NCBI GenBank assembly: GCA_041752115.1
Contig: JBGSHS010000360.1
Location: 62,001 to 126,000, forward strand
Direction: 5' to 3'
Source of the DNA: JAJRVM01 sp041752115
GTDB lineage: Bacteria; Planctomycetota; Planctomycetia; Pirellulales; Pirellulaceae
DNA length: 64,000 nt
The notes under the pieces were generated by a model. That model ran no database searches. It was not told where the DNA came from and saw nothing but the letters and a program-made list of their open reading frames with translations. Position numbers and translations under genes: made by a program. Each line of letters opens with the position of its first letter. The stretch's first letter is position 1. Below are positions 59,786-64,000 of the stretch, piece by piece.

Positions 59786-61815
59786 TCCAGGACGATTTCC
59801 GTCGACAAGGCTCGGCGTTTGAGCCAGATCAGTCGATCAATATCGGCCGAGAACTGGTCGCTCTGCTGGGCGTACACTCCGTGCTGAGCGCGTTGAATCA
59901 GATCGACCAGCAGGTCGATGACTTCCTCGTTCTGCACTCGGCCTTCGCTTAACTGGGCCACATCGCCGAATTCCCAGTTGGCCTGCAGGGCGGTGCGCAG
60001 GATATCGGGCGATTCGAGTGCACCTTCACAACCCACCATCGGCTTGCCGTGCAAGCGGGAGATATTGAGCAGCAGCAGGATGAGGGAGACGGCGAGAAAG
60101 AAGAAATCGCCGACGCGGTCGAGGGGATTGCGGATCCGACTGTAAGCGTCCAGATCGATGCCTTTGAGTTGCCCTCGTCTGCTGATCATCAGATTCCCGT
60201 TCTTGAGGTCATTGACGGCGTAGCCGAGCGAGTGGACTTCTTCCAGCCAGATCAGGATGCTCGTCATCAAATCCAGCGACTGGGAGAGATCCAACGGGTC
60301 GGCGAACGGGCGGGTCATCCGATTGCGGCGCCAGATTTCGCGTGTGGAGTCTTTGATGGCTTTCAAGTAGTCCTTCTGGACTTCCCGTTCGGAGCGGATT
60401 CCGCGGCGCGGCCGCAGCATGCTGGAGTGTTCGGTCCCGGAGATTCCGACGAGGTTGTCGAGCGTATCCCCGTCGACCATCTGCAGGACGTGGAAGGTGT
60501 AACGCTTGCCCGAGACCTTACCGGCATCGAAGATCCGGATCACGTGAGGTGCCGCTGCCAGATCACTGGCGATCTGCATGGTCTCCTGTGCGCCCTGGAT
60601 CGCTTCTTTCTTCTTTCCTCGCACAATGCGATCGACCTTCAGGGCCACGTGGCGTGGGATGTGGGGATTGAACTGATTGCATGCTTCGTAGACGCGTCCG
60701 AACTGCCCGATGCCCAGTTGTCGAATGATGGTGAATCCCATTTCGCGAAAGGGGCCTTCGACTTTGCGCCAGGCGTTGAGGTCCTCATCGTCGAGGATTC
60801 CATAGCGACCCTGCCGCGGATAGGGTGTGGAGACTTTCTTCTTCTCCCAGTGAAACGGCATCGGGGCCATGTGTCTGTCGAGTGGTGGCATCATCCCGGC
60901 CAGGCTCAGCCGGAGGTAGCGGTTGTCCAGGTATTCTCGCACCAGCACATCCGCGAGTGTGCGGTGGTCGCGATAGCTTTGTTCGTCGAGCATGAAGCTC
61001 AATTCGTTCAGCAGGCGAAAGTAGAGGTGTCGTTCGAACAGGTCGGATTCGCGGATTCCTTCCCTGTGGGCGATGAACTGCTGGAAGAGCTTTCCCACTT
61101 TGTTGGGAACCAGTTGCTGATGCCGTTTCTCATCGAAGAGCAGATTGACGGCGATCAGGCAGTTGCGTTCGGTGAGCGCGATCTTTTCGACGAAACGATC
61201 GCGCGGATAGTCAGGATAGGAGAGTTGTGAGATGAGTCGCCGCACGAGGGGCCAGGTGAGGCCCAGGTGAGCATCGGCTGGCGTTTCGCGGCCGGCGCTG
61301 ATCAGGTTTCTGAGTACGGCTCTGACCGTGGCTTCGCGCAGGACAATGATCGAGGCGACAACTTCCTTGGAGTGTCCCAGTTTGACCTCACGAGACGCTT
61401 CGCAGGGCAGGAGATGACTCACTCGCAGCCGGAGATCTCCGTCATAATTGGAGGAGTTCTCGAAGATGGCCTCGTGGGCCGCTTGAGCCACAAACGGCTT
61501 GTGACGGACCCGCGCTTGAAATGTGCGGAAGGCGGTCTCCAGGTGCCCGGCCAGGGTACGTGAGGCCTCGTTGTCAGCGTGCAGGATCAGTTGCTGTGCG
61601 TCGCGTTTCAGCTCAATCCAGATGCGAATGTCCTTCACATACCGATCGCTGCGCGACTGCTGCAGGTAGGTCACCCATTGGTGCGACTCGCCGCTGAAGA
61701 CCGTGGAAGCGAAGGAGGTCTTGGCATGATCTGCGATGGAGGGGAGTTCGGGCGCTCGAAAGCCACTTTCGTGGCGCAGCAAGCGCAGCAGTCCCTTGAT
61801 GCCAAATACATCCAT
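59782..61815 (-). CDS. Large protein kinase-like protein with divergent catalytic motifs
   Basis: 677 residues from ATG 61815 (MDVFGIKGLLRLLRHES); a GTG at 61893 would add 26 residues. The first 340 residues are a helical region I do not recognise. A kinase-like domain follows: glycine loop LGIGQFGRVYEA (about 368-373), Lys in HVALKVDR (about 392), catalytic loop YAVNDLKNGNLMI (D536; the usual HRD is VND) and KGIDLDAYSR in the DFG position (D554, L555, D556). The Asp, Lys and Asn needed for catalysis are kept, so activity is possible, but HRD His and DFG Phe-Gly are lost. A hydrophobic stretch (FFFLAVSLILLLLNISRL) sits after it. Serine/threonine kinases are very numerous in planctomycetes; this one is divergent. 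Confidence 0.82.
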   Translation of the reverse strand: MDVFGIKGLLRLLRHESGFRAPELPSIADHAKTSFASTVFSGESHQWVTYLQQSRSDRYVKDIRIWIELKRDAQQLILHADNEASRTLAGHLETAFRTFQARVRHKPFVAQAAHEAIFENSSNYDGDLRLRVSHLLPCEASREVKLGHSKEVVASIIVLREATVRAVLRNLISAGRETPADAHLGLTWPLVRRLISQLSYPDYPRDRFVEKIALTERNCLIAVNLLFDEKRHQQLVPNKVGKLFQQFIAHREGIRESDLFERHLYFRLLNELSFMLDEQSYRDHRTLADVLVREYLDNRYLRLSLAGMMPPLDRHMAPMPFHWEKKKVSTPYPRQGRYGILDDEDLNAWRKVEGPFREMGFTIIRQLGIGQFGRVYEACNQFNPHIPRHVALKVDRIVRGKKKEAIQGAQETMQIASDLAAAPHVIRIFDAGKVSGKRYTFHVLQMVDGDTLDNLVGISGTEHSSMLRPRRGIRSEREVQKDYLKAIKDSTREIWRRNRMTRPFADPLDLSQSLDLMTSILIWLEEVHSLGYAVNDLKNGNLMISRRGQLKGIDLDAYSRIRNPLDRVGDFFFLAVSLILLLLNISRLHGKPMVGCEGALESPDILRTALQANWEFGDVAQLSEGRVQNEEVIDLLVDLIQRAQHGVYAQQSDQFSADIDRLIWLKRRALSTEIVLD

Positions 61816-61935
61816 CCCACATCCGCCTTCCGGTAATCGTGACAGCGTCGACCCGGTTTGCGCTGTCGGACACCCGTTTTCGAACTGTAGCACGAGGTTG
61901 TCAACTTGTCATTACCTCCGACGCGGCGCGGTCGA

Positions 61936-61979
61936 GCGGCAGAGGGTCACGAGGCGGCAGGGTCACGAGGCGGCAGGGA
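61936..61979. repeat. 16-bp tandem repeat, about three units
   Basis: GCGGCAGGGTCACGAG repeats with a two-base insertion in the first unit and a partial third. It lies in the 325-bp divergent gap between the kinase and MATE genes. Confidence 0.8.
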
Positions 61980-62140
61980 TGCGAAGTGGCCGGGTGGGAA
62001 GCGTCGCAGGGGGCATGTCGCGGTGGCGGGATGCGGGTGTAGGATGAGGGCACACGCTGAGCCGCTTGTGTCCGTTGGGCTGTGGGGCTGGCGGCAAGAT
62101 CCGAGCACAGGACGATCACCCGAAACTGAACTGAGTTGTG

Positions 62141-63562
62141 ATGGATCGAGCTGACAAACTGGGAACCGGGCGGATCCCTTCTCTGCTGCTGACTTTCTCC
62201 CTGCCAGCCATTGTGGGGATGGTGGCACAGGCGCTGTACAATGTGGTGGATCGGATTTTTGTGGGACAGGCGGTCGGGACGTTAGGCATCACGGGGGCGA
62301 CACTGGCCTTTCCCTTCATGCTGGTACTGATGGCGTTCAGCATGTTGATCGGCTTCGGGGCGGCCGCTCTGGTCTCGATGCGGCTGGGGCAGAAACGCAA
62401 AGCCGAGGCCGAGCAAGTCCTGGGCAATGCGGTCGCCCTCTTGTTTCTCGCATCGCTGGTGATCACGCTGCTGGGATCGCTCTTTCTCGATCCGATATTG
62501 CGGCTGGTCGGGTCGACCGAAGAGAGTCTGCCGTACGCGCGGGAATACTTGCGGATCATCGTATTCGGCACGATGTTCCAGATGATGGGCTTCGGACTCA
62601 ACGCGGTGATTCGGGGTGAAGGGAATCCGCGCGTGGCGATGCTGACCATGCTGATCGGGGCGCTGCTCAACACGCTGCTCGACCCGATCTTTCTCTTCGG
62701 CTTCGGTTGGGGCATGAAGGGAGCTGCCGCTGCCACCGTCGCTTCGCAGGCGATCTCCGCCTTGTGGGTGATGAGCTATTTCGTGCAGGGCCGCAGTCTG
62801 CTGACGTTCCACGTCAAGTACCTGCGACTGCAGCGGTCGATCTGCCGGATGATTGTTGTGATCGGATCGCCGATGTTCGGCATGCAGTTGGCGGCCAGCG
62901 TGATGAATGCGATTCTCAACAACCAGCTGCGGCTGCAAGGAGGCGATCTGGCGATCTCGGTGATGGGCATCATCCATTCGGTGGCGTTCTTCATCGCCAT
63001 GCCCATCTTCGGACTCAATCAAGGCGCGCAACCGATCATTGGCTACAACTATGGCGCTCAGAAGTACGATCGTGTGAAGCGGACGTTGCAGCTGGCGGTA
63101 CTGTGGGCAACCGTCATCTGCGTGGCGGGGTTTGTGCTGGTGATGCTGTTTCCGCAGGATATCATCCGGCTCTTCAACCCGCACGATCCGCACTTGCTGG
63201 TGCTCGGTTCCCGCGCTATTCGGCTCTGTCTGGCCATGATCCCCATCATCGGCTTTCAGATCGTCAGTGCCAGCTACTTCCAGGCCGTGGGCAAAGCCAA
63301 GACAGCTCTGTTCCTGGGCCTGTCCCGCCAGGTCCTGTTGCTGATTCCCGCCATTCTCATCTGGCCGATCTTCCTGGGGCTCGACGGCGTCTGGATCGCG
63401 ATTCCCTCAGCCGATCTCGGCTCCTCCATTCTGACCGGTATCTGGCTGACGATTGAGTTACGGCACCTGCGGGATCGGCACGTGGAAAGTGTGGCGCAGA
63501 GGCAACGGGTCGAACGTTCCAGGCTGGAGCAGACCCCCCCGGCCCCTCCATCGCTGGACTGA
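62141..63562 (+). CDS. MATE family efflux transporter (MepA-like)
   Basis: 473 residues from ATG 62141 (GTG at 62138 precedes it). Twelve membrane segments in two similar halves: the first begins LLLTFSLPAIVGMVAQALYNVVDRIFVGQAVG, the second near VIGSPMFGMQLAASVMNAILNNQLRLQGGDLAI. The motifs GEGNPRVAMLTMLIGALLNTLLDPIFLFGFGWG and GLNQGAQPIIGYNYGAQKYDRVK are typical of MepA-like MATE exporters, which use a sodium or proton gradient to expel cationic drugs or metabolites. Cytoplasmic membrane. The gene is divergent from the kinase gene; no regulator (MarR/TetR) is adjacent. Confidence 0.93.
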   Translation: MDRADKLGTGRIPSLLLTFSLPAIVGMVAQALYNVVDRIFVGQAVGTLGITGATLAFPFMLVLMAFSMLIGFGAAALVSMRLGQKRKAEAEQVLGNAVALLFLASLVITLLGSLFLDPILRLVGSTEESLPYAREYLRIIVFGTMFQMMGFGLNAVIRGEGNPRVAMLTMLIGALLNTLLDPIFLFGFGWGMKGAAAATVASQAISALWVMSYFVQGRSLLTFHVKYLRLQRSICRMIVVIGSPMFGMQLAASVMNAILNNQLRLQGGDLAISVMGIIHSVAFFIAMPIFGLNQGAQPIIGYNYGAQKYDRVKRTLQLAVLWATVICVAGFVLVMLFPQDIIRLFNPHDPHLLVLGSRAIRLCLAMIPIIGFQIVSASYFQAVGKAKTALFLGLSRQVLLLIPAILIWPIFLGLDGVWIAIPSADLGSSILTGIWLTIELRHLRDRHVESVAQRQRVERSRLEQTPPAPPSLD

Positions 63563-63596
63563 ACGGCCGAGTTGGATTCTGCGAGGCCTGGTCGGT

Positions 63597-63728
63597 CATG
63601 ACGAATGTCGAAGTACCTCATGACGAAAGATGCTCGTGGTATACATCGACCAGCCGGCACCCCGCCGCGTCGAGTGATCGTGGGACGTTGGTTCGGTACC
63701 CTTAATTCGTCATTTCCCCTCGTCATGA
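63597..63728. repeat. TTCGTCATT dispersed element, copy 6, with inverted arms
   Basis: The left arm TCATGACGAATGTCGAAGTA and CATGACGAAAG are followed at the right end by AATTCGTCATTTCCCCTCG and TCATGAGG in inverse orientation, about 90 bp apart. It lies between the MATE and GNAT genes. Confidence 0.8.
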
Positions 63729-63796
63729 GGGCCTTCGCCATGGGGCATGCTATGGAATCGTGGCCGCATCACGAGGTCGTTTGGCCAGTAGCGCGT

Positions 63797-64000
63797 TCAG
63801 CGCGGCTGGCGAGGAATGATCCAGCAGGAGTCGTGCGGTTGCATGCCGATGTGAGGGTAATAGGTGCGCGCCAGCGGGGCGGCCAGCAGGATCAACATGG
63901 TGTGAATCCCGGCTGCATGATGGGTCCGCTTGAGCAGTTCCTGACCGATGCCCCGACGCTGCCAGGCCACATCGACCGCCAGATCGGAGAGGTACGTACA
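63797..64000 (-). CDS. GNAT family N-acetyltransferase, N-terminus cut by window edge
   Basis: Only the last 67 residues are present, read from base 64000 to the TGA at 63797. YLSDLAVDVAWQRRGIGQELLKRTHHAA carries the GNAT acetyl-CoA motif (Q/RxxGxG/A) and is followed by a hydrophobic strand and YYPHIGMQPHDSCW. It transfers an acetyl group from acetyl-CoA to an unknown amine. The start lies outside the window. Confidence 0.88.
   Translation of the reverse strand, partial: CTYLSDLAVDVAWQRRGIGQELLKRTHHAAGIHTMLILLAAPLARTYYPHIGMQPHDSCWIIPRQPR

Noticed and set aside
59439..59887. Two plus-strand frames of about 130-150 codons upstream of pstS
   Set aside because: They cross tandem repeats and the kinase 3' end in antisense and have random-looking translations.
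62282..63193. 303-codon minus-strand frame opposite the MATE gene
   Set aside because: Histidine/arginine-rich antisense frame with no protein character.

Overview
The window reads as chromosomal DNA of a planctomycete, probably of the Pirellulales type. Pointers are a DUF1800/DUF1501 gene pair, a PVC-type membrane-bound-dehydrogenase/HEAT/cytochrome c protein, a hydrazine-synthase-alpha-like dihaem protein, a DUF1570 protein, a CxPSR sulfatase, a PEP-CTERM protein, many exported hydrolases, and long intergenic stretches full of short dispersed repeats. I count 44 protein genes, two of them cut by the window edges. I saw no rRNA, tRNA, CRISPR array, transposase, integrase or phage gene. All names rest on motifs and general family knowledge; no database search was possible.

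Layout. 1-10.2 kb: a truncated GH127-type glycosidase, a TatD-type hydrolase with a small partner gene, hemB, a Spy/CpxP-like periplasmic protein, an HHH protein plus ATC-hydrolase-like pair, an FGGY sugar kinase and an exported metallophosphoesterase. 10.2-17.4 kb: a repeat-rich gap, then heparinase-like lyase, sulfatase, FG-GAP protein and ChbG-like deacetylase, all exported and fitting polysaccharide use. 17.8-24.9 kb: the PVC cytochrome with a translationally coupled 81-residue protein, an S9 peptidase and a Tat-exported esterase. 25.3-31.9 kb: ABC ATPase and permease, an exported unknown protein, and the DUF1800/DUF1501 pair.

32.4-36.6 kb is the most interesting block: a tight four-gene operon of a membrane protein, a Rieske protein, a b6-type cytochrome b fused with subunit IV, and a CydA-like membrane protein ending in a monohaem cytochrome c domain. 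The first and last proteins look like distant paralogues of each other. This predicts a respiratory complex in which a Rieske/cytochrome b core is joined to two CydA-fold subunits.

36.9-50.9 kb: PEP-CTERM protein, HzsA-like dihaem protein, transglutaminase-like protein, C69 dipeptidase, DUF1570 putative metallopeptidase, Tat-exported TIM-barrel protein, PQQ-type propeller with a membrane tail, and a class V aminotransferase-like enzyme. 51.1-64 kb: glucose-6-phosphate dehydrogenase, TlpA-like lipoprotein thioredoxin, ThuA-like protein, the pstSCAB phosphate transport operon, a large divergent protein kinase, a MATE exporter and a truncated GNAT acetyltransferase.

Between genes lie several dispersed repeat families: an 18-bp REP-like palindrome with variant stems, a TTCGTCATT-rich element in six copies, a MITE-like element with CCGCAGAATAT ends in two copies, a pair of inverted arms with a CCCAGGG core, and several short tandem arrays. 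Many spurious reading frames in the gaps are translations of these repeats.
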